This document shows, in pieces, positions 47,727-60,389 of a stretch of 64,000 bases of DNA; position 1 is the stretch's first letter; every line of letters starts with the position of its first letter. Below the pieces are notes generated by a model, which worked only from the letters and a program-made list of their open reading frames with translations, was not told the DNA's origin and did no database searches. The DNA is from Scalesia atractyloides (Eukaryota; Streptophyta; Magnoliopsida; Asterales; Asteraceae), in NCBI GenBank assembly GCA_947069175.1, contig CAMTDV010000030.1:94235916-94299915 (forward strand). Direction: 5' to 3'. The position numbers and the translations under genes were made by a program.

Positions 47727-50361
47727 TGTAACATCCGTCAAAAACGGATTTACCAAACCCGCTCCGTTTATCAACCGAACAGTCAGTCAAAAATTTCGTT
47801 GCGAATTAAATGCCCAAAATAATTTTAAACGATACATAATCAATTATTATACGGGAATATATATTTAGTTTTTGAAAAACTGTTGAAAATCGCAAAATAA
47901 AAATAAAAGTCCTCTGCCGGGTTTCGAACCCGGGTCACTACCGGTCCGGAAACATGTCTTAACACACACACACAAACCACTGCGCCACTTGTTCTGTTTG
48001 GTAAATATTGAAATCATTTAATTCATAAAGTGACGTTACGAATTCAAAACCGGCGCCCAACAGTTCAGTCGTCGGAATCCCGGAAATATCGCGAGTTTTA
48101 ACGACAATTTACGTTATAACGTAAACCATTAACAAGACATCGGTTATAACCGACGTCTGAGTCCGCGACCAAACCATAACCGCCGGAGTTTTTATGACTT
48201 ACGAATACAGTCGGAAATCAGACCAGGTTCTTCAACAATTTGCCCTATAAATTCACCCACAACCCACTGCAAACCTTTTCGCTCAAAATCACATCTTTTC
48301 ACGGCGTAATTCCACTCGCCGGAATTTCTCTGCTCATCGCCGGAAAACCGGTTTCCTCACTGCCGAGCCTTATTGAACCTCCTAAGCTTATACCGAAGTC
48401 ACCCACACCTTTTGTAAACTTTCTGAAGGCTCGCTGCTGCAAGACACTCGTCGCCGGAGCTTATTGCTGTCGCCGGAGTTCTGCCGGAAAACAGAGGAAA
48501 GCGAGTTGGTATACCTCACGCTTATTTTTCCTTCTTTATACTTATATCTCAACTATAATTAACCTAAAACACTAAAGAAAACGATTAAGACTTTGAACCA
48601 GTCGATTTCCGAATTCTGGTTATATCTTGACGAGGAAGACGATGTTTCGGAACGTATATGTATAATTAAAATCAGGATATTACTCGGGTTAGACACACAG
48701 TCCAGCGGTGGACTGTGTGCACATTAAACATACAAACGTCTCGAGTTCGAATCCGGTTTCACACACGCTGCCTTAATAAAAATCATTTTTTTGTTAAACT
48801 GAACCGGAGTCGCCACAGGTATATGTTAAGTATATTAATAATCGGAATAATAACCAAGTTAGACACACAGTCCAGCGGTGGACTGTGTGTATGTTTAATC
48901 AAAGTGCACGAGTTCGAGTCTGTTTTTCTGCATCGACCCGGTCAATTGTTTACTTTTTAAAATAAGTCAGAAATGAAAACAAATAGTTTGTATTTAAGTA
49001 TAATAAAAGTTGGTTTATATAACATGTTAAACACACAGTCCAGCGGTGGACTGTGTGTTAGTTTAAGCCACAGGTCCCGGGTTCGAGACCTGTGGAGTGC
49101 ACGTCCGATTCGCTTAAACTGTTTTTAGAATAAAATGAATTTCGGTTTAAACTAATTAATATATATATATAATTAAAATCAGATATATAACGGGTTAGAC
49201 ACGTAGCTCAGTTGGTAGAGCTGCGTGCACGCGTACGGGAGGTCTCGGGTTCGAGCCTCACTCAGCGCACAACAATATGCCTTCGAACCGGTCAACGGTC
49301 AGTCAAAGTCAACGGTCAAAGTCAACTGTAGCAAAAATCAAATATTTTTTTATTATTTTTATTTAATTATTTTAATTAAAATTCAATTAAAAATACTTAA
49401 ATTTAACATTTTTAAGGTTAGAAAATAGCCTCAAACTCACAAAAATACACCCAACAATCCTACTAAACTAGATTAATAAAACCCGTTTACTCACAAAACC
49501 ATAATGCGTTTTATCTAGGTTAATCTCACTCGTGGTTAAAACCACTTCGCGTGCATTCAACGTCATCAACCGAACGCACCCACCGTGAGTGAATCTTACA
49601 ACTCCCCCTTTTAAATTACACGTTTTGGGGTGTGTCATGTGTTATGAAAATAATTAATTTATTTATTTAAACTTGTGCCATACCACATCATGACCTAAAC
49701 TTAGATTGTTTATATTGTTGTGATTTACTTATTTCCTTTTTGTCAAATTATATGAAACTCATTCATTAAGGCCCCTCAGTTCCTCGTGAGAGACGAGTTG
49801 AGCATCGCGTGCCTCAAATCAAATTCATTATTGTTCATGTGTGTATCATGGAGTTTATATTGTTTGTAGTTGTGTCATTCATATTATCATGTTTATGCAA
49901 TTCATTCAACAGGCCCCTCAGTTCCTCGTGAGAGACGAGTTGAGCATCGCGTGCCTCTAATTGTTCCATTAGTGTTCATGTGTATTTCATTTAATATCTT
50001 ATGATTGTTGATTAAGTTACATCTATTTTTACTCATGTTTGGTTGTGCACATATTTCATAATCAATTTAAATAAATTTGTCCAAATGTTTTCCATAGGAT
50101 TCACTCCCCAACATTATGTTGATTCAAAAATCCTTTTTACACATGATACAGGTGAACAGGTTGAAGCAAGGAAAACATAGGATATGCCTTAGAAGAGAAC
50201 AAAGAAGTTTAGATTGTTAGTTAGATCATGTTGTAACATTTATTGTAAATTTCCATTTAATTTGTATTAATGAATATGAAACGCTTAATAAATGTCATGA
50301 GCTTTGATGATAACCCAATCATGCCCCGATCACCTTTTCCGCTGCGGGTCGGGGTGTGACA
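47727..50361 (+). repeat. Outer element 3' LTR
   Basis: 2635 bases. tRNA-like modules: a 47911-47990 (minus), b 48688-48772, c 48858-48932, d 49027-49103, e 49195-49270; 11 bp hairpins at 48694, 48864 and 49032. Confidence 0.95.
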
Positions 50362-50366
50362 CCAAC
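50362..50366. repeat. Target duplication of the outer element, right
   Basis: CCAAC. Confidence 0.95.
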
Positions 50367-52093
50367 CACGTCTACAACCCAAACCACCCACCATCAACTA
50401 CGGCCTAACTCCATTCACTATTACCTATGCATGAATCCTCGTCTGTACCCACCTTTACATCTGCTTCACAATCACCAATTGCACAAGCATTTATGGCCTC
50501 CCTAACTCACCAATCCCTTTATTCATTAGCCTCACCCCCTCACACTCCTATTAACTCCACACCTACATACCCACCATCACCCATCATATCTCCAACTAAC
50601 ACCCCAACCCCATCACGAGCCGCTAGAACTCGAAAATCAAACCCCAAATAGTTTGGTGATAAATTTATCAATTCTACCACTGACCACCCCATACCACCTT
50701 CTCATGAACCAACCGCAATCTATCAAGCCGTCAAAAGCCCTCTTTGGAGAAAAGCAACGGATGATGAATTAAATGCATTACTCCATAACAATGGCACATG
50801 GGAACTAGTATCTCCTTCCACTCACACTTCCATTGGGTGCCAATGGGTATTTCAGGTTAAAATAAAACCCGACGGTTCCGTTGACTGGTACAAAGTGCGC
50901 TTAGTGGCTAAAGTTTTTCACCAACAACCGGGAAAAGAGTAGTTCGAAACATTTAGTTTGGTTACCAAACCTATCACGATATGATTAATCCTATCTTTCG
51001 CCCTCTCCAAAAATTGGCCTTTACGTCAATGGACGTTAATAATGCCTTCTTACTTGGCACCTTGCATTAGGATGTTTACATGATACAACCACCGTGATAC
51101 AATAATAAATAATCCCTGATCATATATGTAAACTTTGTAAGTACTTGTATGGACTTATAAAGCATCTCGAGCGTTGTATTTGGAACTCACCATATTCGTT
51201 TTATCTTGCGGTTTCACTAAATCACAATCGGATGCGTCACTTTTTATTTATCATCACAATGGCAAAACCATATATTTGATTTTATATGTGGCTAATATGA
51301 TCTTAATAGGAAATTGCACAAAATTCATAAAGACTTTCTGGCTACCTTATCCAACAGATTTTCAATTAAAGAGCTTGGTCCACTTCATCAATTCTTGGGG
51401 GTTGAAGTTATCCCTACAAGTTCAGGTTTGTCCTTGTCTCAACATAGACGTATTTTTGGACCTCCTACAAAATGTTCATATGGATGGAGCAAAAGATGTG
51501 TCTACACCACTAAGCTCTTCTTAACCATTTTCACCCGATGACGGGTCCACTCACATTGATCCAACTCCATACCGCAAGATTCTTAGCACTTTAAGTACTT
51601 GGCTTTTACACGACCGGATGTGTACTTCGCGGTCAACAAACTCGCTCGATACATGCATGCTCCAACAATGAAACACGTGGATGCCCTTAAACGAGTTCTA
51701 AGGTATCTAAAAGTTACAATTCATTACGGGTTATTTCTTAACAAAAACACTCCGCTTACTATCAACGCCTTTTTCGACTCGGACTGGGGTGGAGTCAACA
51801 ATGGAGGTCGGTCCACATCGGCCTACATCTTATATCTTGGGGCAAACATTATCTCCTCGAAATCCACTCGGCAAAAGACACTCTCAAAATCCTCTACGGA
51901 AGCCTGGTATAAGGCCCTAACAAATGTGGCTGCGGAGATTGCTTGGGTTCAAAATTTCTTACACGAGCTACATGTCACCATTAGAGAACCACCACGTTTA
52001 TGTTGTGACAAAACCACAGTGAATTATGTATGTGTAAATCTAGTATATCACTCAAGAATGAAGCAAGTTGCCCTCGATTACCACTTTGTTTGA
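50367..52093 (+). pseudogene. Ty1/copia RT and RNase H, decayed continuation of 30660-31180
   Basis: A proline/serine/threonine-rich linker (50427-50651) leads to RT with WELVSPS, GCQWVFQVKIKPDGSV, RLVAKVFHQ and a DVNNAFL-like core in shifting frames. RNase H follows at 51599-52093, with RYMHAPT, RVLRYLK, FFDSDWGG and the SKSSTEAWYKALT segment. Several frameshifts and stops (for example after GKE near 50940) show it is dead. Confidence 0.88.
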
Positions 52094-52249
52094 GAGAAAG
52101 TGGCTGCCGACTTGCTATGCATTTTTGATATTCACACGGCTGATCAAACCACCTAATGCACCCTCACAAAACCACTGTTAAAAGGCTCATTCTAGAAAGT
52201 TCGATCCAAGATTGGCGTCTCCAATGGAGCCTCCATCTTGTGGGGGCGT

Positions 52250-52370
52250 AGTATGGATTATCCTCCTTGATATACTCTCCATGGATTGCTCTACATCCAT
52301 TATTCTCTCCGTCCGAATTATTGCATATCCTTTACCTAAAATAGCTTCCTCAATTCAGTCATGTCAATAC
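52250..52370 (+). repeat. Start of the copia 3' LTR, truncated
   Basis: After a purine-rich CTTGTGGGGGCG, about 115 bases match, at roughly 90 per cent by eye, the reverse complement of 56470-56594. It breaks off at a TA microsatellite (52371-52395), a likely rearrangement point. Confidence 0.65.
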
Positions 52371-52395
52371 TATATATATATATATATATATATAT
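52371..52395. repeat. TA microsatellite at the copia LTR break
   Basis: Run of TA dinucleotides directly after the last base that matches the other copia LTR. Confidence 0.9.
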
Positions 52396-52926
52396 GGATG
52401 AACGGGACATGTATATGTGTATGTATATAATTATACGAACGCAAGCTAATGATGCTAATCATGTTGTCATTTAGAATGGGAATGGAAGTGCTGGTATCTT
52501 AATATGGGACTCTCAAAAGTCCGACACTGGGACCCGAAGATCAAACCCGAGAATGTAACCGAATGGATCTGTATATGTAGCAAGAATGCATTGTGGGTGT
52601 TTAAGTTATATAAATTTAATTTGTGTATGATGTCACCACTTATCTAATGATATGGATGTATGATGATTGCAGGTTATGCGGGTCATCTATATGGAATGTT
52701 AGGCAGTTGAAGATCAAGGCCAGACGTGGATTGTACGGAGTATGGGTACGTGGCTTTATAAACATGTGTCATATTAAATATAATGATGAACAAGTGAAGA
52801 ACGTAATGTTTATAAATGAGTCGTTTAATTGGTCTCCAGGTATCATAGAATGTTTAATAAGAGAAAAATTTTACAGTTCGTATTTTTGTTGTGCGTTTTC
52901 TAGTTAAATCGGTTTAGGTTATTACA
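52396..52926. other. Unidentified DNA ending in an LTR-like terminus
   Basis: No gene is supported. Its right end, TCGGTTTAGGTTATTACA, resembles the sequence before 30660 (TTCGGGTTTTAGGGTGTTACA) and abuts the broken copia integrase at CCATT, the reverse of AATGG. Confidence 0.45.
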
Positions 52927-54667
52927 CCATTATCCCAGAAAATGGAGAATACGGGTTTTGAAAGTATTTTTCAACCATGTTTTTGAATTGTGGTAACAAT
53001 TTGGAAACATACGACTTGTGACACATTGGATAAAGCCATACATGAACCAAGTGTGATCATTAACAAAGATTACATAGTATTGATAATACATGAACCAAGT
53101 GTGATCATTAACAAACATTACATAGTATTGATAACCATCAATATTTTTTAGTGGGTCCCCAAGCATCACTGTAGATAAGTTGTGATGGTTGTGTAGTAAC
53201 CAAAGAATTGCTATGAAATGGACGTTTATGACTTTTATTGATGGAACAAGAGTCAAAGTGAAATTTAGAATAACAATTAGACTTTTGATGACCTAGAGTT
53301 TTTCCAATTGTCTTTGCAACATTGATATAAGGATGACCAAATTGGTGATGCAATTCAAGGAGGGAGTTGGTGCTTATGGCGTTTATTTGTGGATAAAGCG
53401 ATGATGGAGCATAGTAGACGTCACGGTTGTTGACCTCCCGCATTAGGTGCATCCCCGTGCGAAGATCCTTCATAACAAAATAAGAAGGAAAGAATTCAAT
53501 GGAAACTCGGTTAGTTTTGCATAGTTTAGTAAGGGAAACAAGATTTTTACGCAAATTTGGAACACATAAAAAATTAGAAAGAGATAAAGGGAAAGTAGAA
53601 GTTGGGATATAAGTTTCACCAGTGTGGGAGATGGTAAGGCTTTTTCCGTCTCCTAAGACGATTTTATCAGAACCACCAAAGTTCCATAAAGAGTGCAATT
53701 TTGACTGAGGTGATGCGACGTGATCTGATGCACCCGTGTCAAAAAGCCAAGGAGCATGAAATGGTGACGAGCGAGTGGTGGTGTTAACAACCGGATCATT
53801 GTTGATTGGGATGTTGTTTTCACATAAGAAGCATGCTAATTTGCGACAATCTTTGGTGTCATGACCATTTATGGAACAAAATTGGCTGAAATTGTTTGAT
53901 CGCGAACTGTTGCGAGAGCCATTGTAGTGTGATGTTTTAGGCCCTTGTGAGCATTATTGGCCTATACCACCATTTCCAGTTCGATACCCATGAGAGGCGC
54001 GAGTTGGATGAGTCCATAGTGGGTCGTGAGAATAACGGGTGAATTTTGTGGGTTATTTTTTATTTCCCTTTCAAAATCCACTAGTTTGTGGTACAGTTCA
54101 GAATAAGAAAATATTGTGTAACGGGCTTTGAGAGCAGGAACCAAGGGTTAAAATTCAACACCAAATTGATTGAGAATATGAATCATCAAATCCTCATCTC
54201 TAATTTAATTGGTTCTTGGGCTAAGGTGAGTTCATCCGCAATTGACCGCATCTCATGAAGGAAGTCGGTAACAGGACGTAGTCCTTTAGGATTTGTGAAT
54301 AGTTTCGACTTAAGCAGGATGATTCTTGAATGATAGGTAATAGCATATGTTGTGGTTGATCGTTGCCAGGGTTTTCGAGAAGTGGCGACGGATGACATGA
54401 GGGGTTGAAAAGCATCGGTGCAACTGCCTAGGAGGGCATTAAACAAGATCTGATCATGTCTGTACCAGCTAGAATACTCAGAGTTCGTGGCTGTGGTAGG
54501 CTTGGAAGAACCATCGATGTGATGGTAAAGGTCTATACCAATCAGGGTTGATTCAACCTGTTTTCGCGAGACGGAAAAGTTGGAGGGGTGAGACGAATTA
54601 TGAAGTGATTTGAGGCGGTAAGGTGAATGATGATTGGGGCAGAAGAGTCGTCTGCTTTGGACGCCAT
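52927..54667 (-). pseudogene. Ty1/copia gag to integrase, 5' half of a copia element
   Basis: From the ATG at 54667 the minus strand gives gag (GIDLYHHIDGSSKP, FNALLGSC, FLHEMRSIADEL) with frameshifts. The gag-pre-integrase region follows at 53700-53138 (LHHQFGHPYINVAKTIG), then the integrase start (LIYSDAWGP) and GYQYYVMFVNDHT. The copy breaks off at AATGG at 52927. Stops and a 48-base tandem duplication show it is inactive. Confidence 0.88.
53041..53136 (-). repeat. 48-base tandem duplication in the copia integrase
   Basis: CATGAACCAAGTGTGATC starts both copies, at 53041 and 53089. On the coding strand it duplicates YYVxFVNDHTWFMY, in frame. Confidence 0.95.
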
Positions 54668-54744
54668 GGTTGCTGAATTGGTCATGAGAGGAAAAGGAAA
54701 AAAAATAAGATGATATGATCGATAATCTCAGAGGAGATATTATC

Positions 54745-54766
54745 CAGCTCTTGATACGATATCAAA
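54745..54766 (-). promoter_or_regulatory. Degenerate primer-binding site of the copia element
   Basis: On the minus strand TGATATCGTATCAAGAGC resembles the initiator-Met primer site with an insertion, next to the LTR end TTAACA at 54767. Confidence 0.5.
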
Positions 54767-56594
54767 TGTTAATTGTATTATTTTTAAATCGGTAATTACA
54801 AGCATGATAGTAAAGTGTATATAGCTGACGTGATGCTTATAAAATGATGGTTATTTTAGGTTATTTTATGCACAAGTTCAAGTTTTAATATTTATAAAAC
54901 ATAATATAATACTATCACACTACAACTCACGTTGGGCAAGTGCACTTATTGTTCGCGTAATATAGTGATGGTAAGATACTGAGGTCGTCCAAGGATACAT
55001 GAGTTTTAGTACCGAGTCATTGTTAATGTCTAGTCATGTCCAAAAGTTGAGTTTTAAAAAGGATAAATAAAAAGAACAAGAAAAGAAAAGAAGATAAATG
55101 GCTCAAGAGGAAAATAAAAGATCGTAATCATTCATAGGAAGGTGTATAGGGTCAACATACATTTTGATGCTTTGTTAACTAGATCTTACCATGGGGTAAC
55201 AAGGGCTCAATTGTCAAAAGAGGAACTATGCGTGTTAATGCGTAATGTTGTGCAATATCTGGGTCGAATTCTAACACACTCGATCCTTCCTCTTTGAATC
55301 GGCAAGGAAACACCCCTCGAGGCCGACATATAGTATTAATTAATTAGATAGTTTAAGGAGTTTATATTACTTGTCCCTATTTAGTCCGCCGATGAGTTGT
55401 CAATTCCCCTAAGGCGGTTACTTTTATATAAACTATTTCCTTTACACTTTCGTGTTATCTCCACGCAAAGGCAAGAGCTTGGCAAAAGCTTACCCAACCA
55501 GAAGTCCCATCCAAAACCTTTAACCTCCACAAATAGCATCAACATGCTTTGCCTCTACATATACATAAAAAACATGAACGAACCAAGTTAATGACGTCAT
55601 AAGGTTTTTGGTAGATTTCAAGGATTCTGCGGAAAATCTATTGACTCAAGTTAATGGCGAAACTATTATTTTACTCACTTTCAATAAACTATGTTAATTA
55701 GTTAAAGTCATTAACACACACACACACACCTTGTTCACCCATGATCTTCCTTCGTTACCGCAACATCAAGGGGTTAAGAGTACCCCAAACACCTTGAAGA
55801 ATCTAGCCAAGATTGGCCATGGGAAAAGATATAATCAAACTTGAAAAGATTATATAAATCACAAAAAGCTTGAAACTATCGATTCTTGAATTTTTCCTAA
55901 TGATTACAATGATTAGATAGAGTGGGGTAAAGAGAAGTGTGTAGTGCTGAAGAGTGGAGATAATGAGCAAAGAAAAATTGATGGATATGTCCTCTATTTA
56001 TAGGCTAGATGGGGCCCAGGCACAGGGCATGCCTGGCCAAATGACTGGCTACTCCCGATTCCCGAGGAATGGGGCGTGCCTAGTCAGCACGGGGTGTGGT
56101 CAACTTTGTGGGCCACACGAGATCTTCCAAATCTTCCAAAAGCTTTTCCTTTGTTTTAACTTCTAAGGCACGGGAGGTTCCTGGCTTTCTTCGCCTAATC
56201 TCCGCATAGTGGGCTTATGGTGGTGTCTGGTGGCTCCCAGATCCGAGGCATGGGGCGTGTCTGGTGAGGCATGGGGCGTGTCTAGACATTTTATTCTATT
56301 TTATTCCGTTTTTTCACTCGGTTTTGCTTCCTTTGTTATTCTTGGGTTATTTTTGTCGTGAAAATGCAATATAAAGCAATTTAACGTTATTTTGAACATT
56401 TCATTAACAAAACATATTAAAAAGGGTTATAATTTGATATAATAAAAAGTGCATTGTAGCTCTTATCAATAACATTTACATGAGTGAATTGAGAAAGCTA
56501 TTTTAGGTAAAGGATATGCAATAATTCTAACGGAGAGAATAATGGATGTAGAGAAATCCCTGGAGAGTATATCAATGAGGATTATCCGTAATAG
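54767..56594 (-). repeat. Copia 5' LTR interrupted by an insertion
   Basis: The LTR is in two pieces, about 54767-54920 and 56467-56594, together about 280 bases. The outer piece matches the LTR start at 52250. The interruption is described separately. Confidence 0.6.
54921..56466 (-). mobile_element. 1.5 kb insertion in the copia LTR, probably a solo LTR
   Basis: On the minus strand it begins TGATAAGAGCTACAATGCAC and ends near GTGAGTTGTAGTGTGATAGT. A possible imperfect target duplication is GTTAT/ATTAT. It has no coding capacity; small frames (55397, 55954) are not supported. A CA run lies at 55713. Confidence 0.45.
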
Positions 56595-58072
56595 GTAGAC
56601 ACAAAATTTTTGAGTTTACACTTTTAAGTTTTAACCCCATAATCAACAACTATGACAATTTAATCAAATTTCACTACTATAAAAATGGACTATAACCGCA
56701 CCCCAAAATTTTGTTTATATAAGTGGTTTGTTACGGAAAAAATTGGGTTTTTAAAATTTAACAAGTTTATATATATTTAAATTTAAAATATGAAACACCA
56801 GTTAAGGCCTAAGATGGAATTGTATATAGAAAGCCATAAGGGACAATTAAGGAAGATCACAAGGGATATAAAAAGGGTTTAGAAACTCTAATCTTTCATT
56901 TTTCCACCTTCGTATTCATTTAAGTTCTAGAAAAAGAAAGTTAAAGGAAAAGGAAATCTAGGCCAAGAATAGAGATTTAAAGTTCGGAATCGACTAGAAA
57001 AAGATTCAAGATCATCATAGTAGTGTTAAATCCAAGATTCGACCACCAAATCTCTGCTTTGGTGCCCTGGGTGTTTATTGAGAAAAAAAAACTAAGGTTT
57101 TCAATCCAAAGGTCAGATTTTTATGTGTTCATAAGGATAAAAACCATGAATCCGGACTACCGGAAGTTAAACAAATGGTTTGAACGTAAAAAGTTACGAA
57201 ACTGAAAACGGGCCTAAAATGGATGCGTCTTCAACTAGCGACACTCCCTGCTACCGGCAACCCTCGACGGGAATAACTTAGAAAACGGGCACTGATCATG
57301 AGGTCAACCAATGATTGGTGGCACGTGATGCCTCCGACACTCAGGAATGATGTCGACTGTAATGTGGCGACATTGCCTAGTGACTTTGCCGACGAAACTA
57401 CGATGGTGTAAAAGTCCTAACGCAAGTTAGGCAACATTGCTAGCGATATGGTGTTGGGTGACATTCTAATTTTCTATAATGGCATGGTTGTCGCCAATGA
57501 CAGTATGCTCTTGTCACTGGTGATGGTATTAGAAAGTTATGAGTTTTCGTGTGTTAACTTTTATGTAGACCGTGTGACATTTTTTCTAACCTAAACACTC
57601 TAACACAAAGTAACTAATCGCAACCAGGTGAGTTTCTAGACCATTGTTTACTTATTGTTTTTTTTTTTTGGGAGAGGAGGGAAGGATTGTGCATACTTGA
57701 TGTAATGCAAACTACACATGTTTCCATGTATAGTTTGTATAACAATTTGAGTCTTTTTATGTCATTTTACCATTGGTTTTGTATATTATGGTGTCTTGTG
57801 TGCTTAGTAAGGTCCCAAGAGTGAAAACGAGCTGAAACGTTGAAGAAACGAGCACCCAGGAGGAGGTTTGGGCTTACTGAAGAATTCTCATGAAATGAAA
57901 ATGGATATTTGATAATATGAGAAGATAGAGAATTGAATTACGAACCCGTAGACGAAAATGATAAAGAAAACAGAGTTGAAACGAAAAAGTTATGGCCAAA
58001 CGATTTTCTCAGTTTGTAGGGCCTTAGCAGTACGCGACGGAGGATCCCTCTACAGGTCACGTGACGCGGCGC
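56595..58072. other. No gene recognised
   Basis: AT-rich to 57200, then mixed sequence with several short frames lacking family similarity. 57770-58072 has the look of an LTR R/U5 region (AAGTTATGGCCAAACGA), but no boundary was found other than the LTR starting at 58073. Confidence 0.4.
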
Positions 58073-58653
58073 TGTCATACCCCGACATCCACGTGTCTAC
58101 CGGTGGGCCCGGTGTGGAGTATTGTGACGTACAGTTGATATCATCATTACCAAATAAGTTAAACATAGCGGAAGTCTGGAGTAATTAAACTATTACAACC
58201 CGATAATCTAATGTTTAAATAATATACAGACAAGGTTGTAACAAGATCCACATGCGGATCGCAAAAACATACAAATGATATCAGACTATAAACAGGCAAG
58301 TCCTAAGGTCGCAACTCCTTGGTTATTCGCCCCGCAGCTCCCGGCCTATTCCGTACTTGCAACCTGTAACTTAAGCTTTTGAAAATACGTCAGTTTACAC
58401 TGGTAAATACGCTCAACAGACTCATTTTGAAAACCTTTTCGAAAATGGTTTTAGGCGCACATAGCACATTTTCTTAAATAACTTGGGATAGTACAAATGA
58501 CCTTGACATTTTAGTCCCTTAACTTATTAATTTATCGTTCAGAGGTTATAATTAACAAAACGATGTATTTGGTCCCTCTCGTTTTACCACGTGGCATACA
58601 AGGATCATTAGGACACGTGTCGGAATTTTACAGGACGAGTTCGAGGTGTTACA
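58073..58653 (-). repeat. 3' LTR of a decayed minus-strand Ty3/gypsy element
   Basis: On the minus strand it starts TGTAACACCTCG at 58653 and ends GGGGTATGACA at 58073, 581 bases. It is preceded on that strand by the polypurine tract at 58654-58672 (TTTTAAGGGGGTGAGGA). The matching 5' LTR is not in the window. Confidence 0.75.
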
Positions 58654-58672
58654 TCCTCACCCCCTTAAAAGA
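58654..58672 (-). promoter_or_regulatory. Polypurine tract of the third gypsy element
   Basis: TTTTAAGGGGGTGAGGA on the minus strand, directly upstream of the LTR. Confidence 0.75.
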
Positions 58673-59449
58673 ATTCTCGACCTCGAGATTTTATTCAAAG
58701 GTTAGAAGTATTATTGTCGCATAGTGGACTTAACCTTACGTATACTCGGGATTTCTATGGCATCCCGTTTGGCCTTTACAATAGGCACATGCTTTCTTAG
58801 AAGTATCTTAACCTGTCGTTTCTCGATCGTTACCGGTTTTCCAAAAAACCACAGGCTTTCATTTAATTTGCACATTTTTATGCGATATTGCTAGCAACTC
58901 ATTGGCTAGTCTTTTCCTTTAAATTGCATTCGTGAGATGCATTGTCAATTGCGCTGAGCTTCTCAACTAAATTAGCTTATAAGCTAAAGTCCCGACACAT
59001 TTGATCATCTCGAATGGTCATATATATATATATATACATATATCTAAGGCTTAATTTGCCCTTCTAGCTAAAACATACTACACCATTCTAGGGTGATGCC
59101 TACAATAAGACTTTGTCCCTTATTGGGAACTTATACGTTTGCAACTCTTGTCAGCGTAGTTCTTCTGCTGTTCATTGACAGTTTTGAAATAGATCTTGGA
59201 TTTGTATTATCCTATCCATGGTTCCCAAGACAATCTTAGGTCTTGTTAGTTGGGTCCTTCCCACTTATGCCTATCAAACGGGCGTTTAATATTTTCTCCC
59301 ATACAAGGCTTCTAAGGGAGCAGCCTTGGTATTTATATAACATTTAATATATATAGGAGAACTTAACTAGGGTGAGATGGTTATTCCAACTACTATCTAA
59401 TCAATCTTAAAGAAGTACCTAACCCTTATAGTTGGTCGAGCAAATCGTC

Positions 59450-59640
59450 GATCCTGGGCTAAGGTTAACGATTCCTGATCGTTGCCTTGTTTAAATCTTG
59501 CGGTAATCAAAACAAACCGTATTAAACCGTCTTTCTTAACAAACAACATCGGATCTCCCAAAGTGACGAGCTAAGCTGTACAAGCCTTTCTTCAAAACTT
59601 CATTTAATTGGAAAGTAATTTATTCTATTTTCGTCGGTGC
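59450..59640 (-). pseudogene. Ty3/gypsy RT fragment
   Basis: Minus-strand pieces in different frames recall the RT start: GDPMLFVKKDG, then a DYRK segment and a degraded PRIDDL-like stretch. Most of the pol region expected between the LTR and gag has been lost; 58673-60380 is too short for it. Confidence 0.6.
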
Positions 59641-60389
59641 TTAGTCGGTATGGAGTTTTTGCAACATGTCCAGTTCCTGGTAGGATGTCAATCTTAACTC
59701 CACTTGCCTCTCAGGAGGTAAATTGTGTAGTCTTTAGAGAAGATACTAAAATAAACAGAATTGGTATATACTTTAAATCTCAGCCTTTGGTTCATCTAAC
59801 GTTGCTTGTGTCATCAAAATGACACATTCACCCTTCGAATATTTGGATGCCTTGAGTGGGAACAACTACTCAAGCATCTTGATACGGAATATCTCCTTGA
59901 ATACCGTTTGCTGATTTTAGTACAATATGACTGTTGGAAGATCCTAGTGGTTCCATGCATTAAACCTTCATGTTGATCAGGCATGAAAGCAATCTATGGG
60001 ACACATTAAGATATTGCCAATTACCATATGACGCTTTTATCAAACTAGTTTGGCATTCGTAGTCGATAGAAATCAGAGAGATTAATAAATAAATTAATTA
60101 ATTTAAATAATAATAATAATGAAAATTCGTCGTACTTCAACCAAAGGAAGAGCATGACTGATTTTAGAGCATCCATCAAAAAGGAGTGATTTTCTATGGT
60201 TTTATTGGTAAGAGAATATACTTAATATCTGGGGTTCTCATGGATATATTATATGTTTGCGAGACTTATGGTTTATGAAAGACTTATTAGTGCCTGAATC
60301 AAAACAGAACTCTTAGCAAACATAACCTTAATTAATGATAAGGAATGTACCTAATAGCTTGTTGATATTTACTGCCTACTACATTCGTC

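Larger units (their letters stand above)
31181..50361 (+). mobile_element. Outer gag-only LTR retrotransposon (TR-GAG type), interrupted by a second copy
   Basis: LTRs at 31181-33814 and 47727-50361, primer site 33818, gag 34608-35993, polypurine tract 47711. Without the inner element it would be about 9.6 kb with a 4.4 kb internal region. There is no protease, RT, RNase H or integrase, so it must borrow enzymes. By eye the two LTRs differ at about 15-20 positions in 2.6 kb, under one per cent, so insertion is recent. Terminal-repeat retrotransposons with only a GAG domain are known in plants as TR-GAG elements. Confidence 0.95.
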
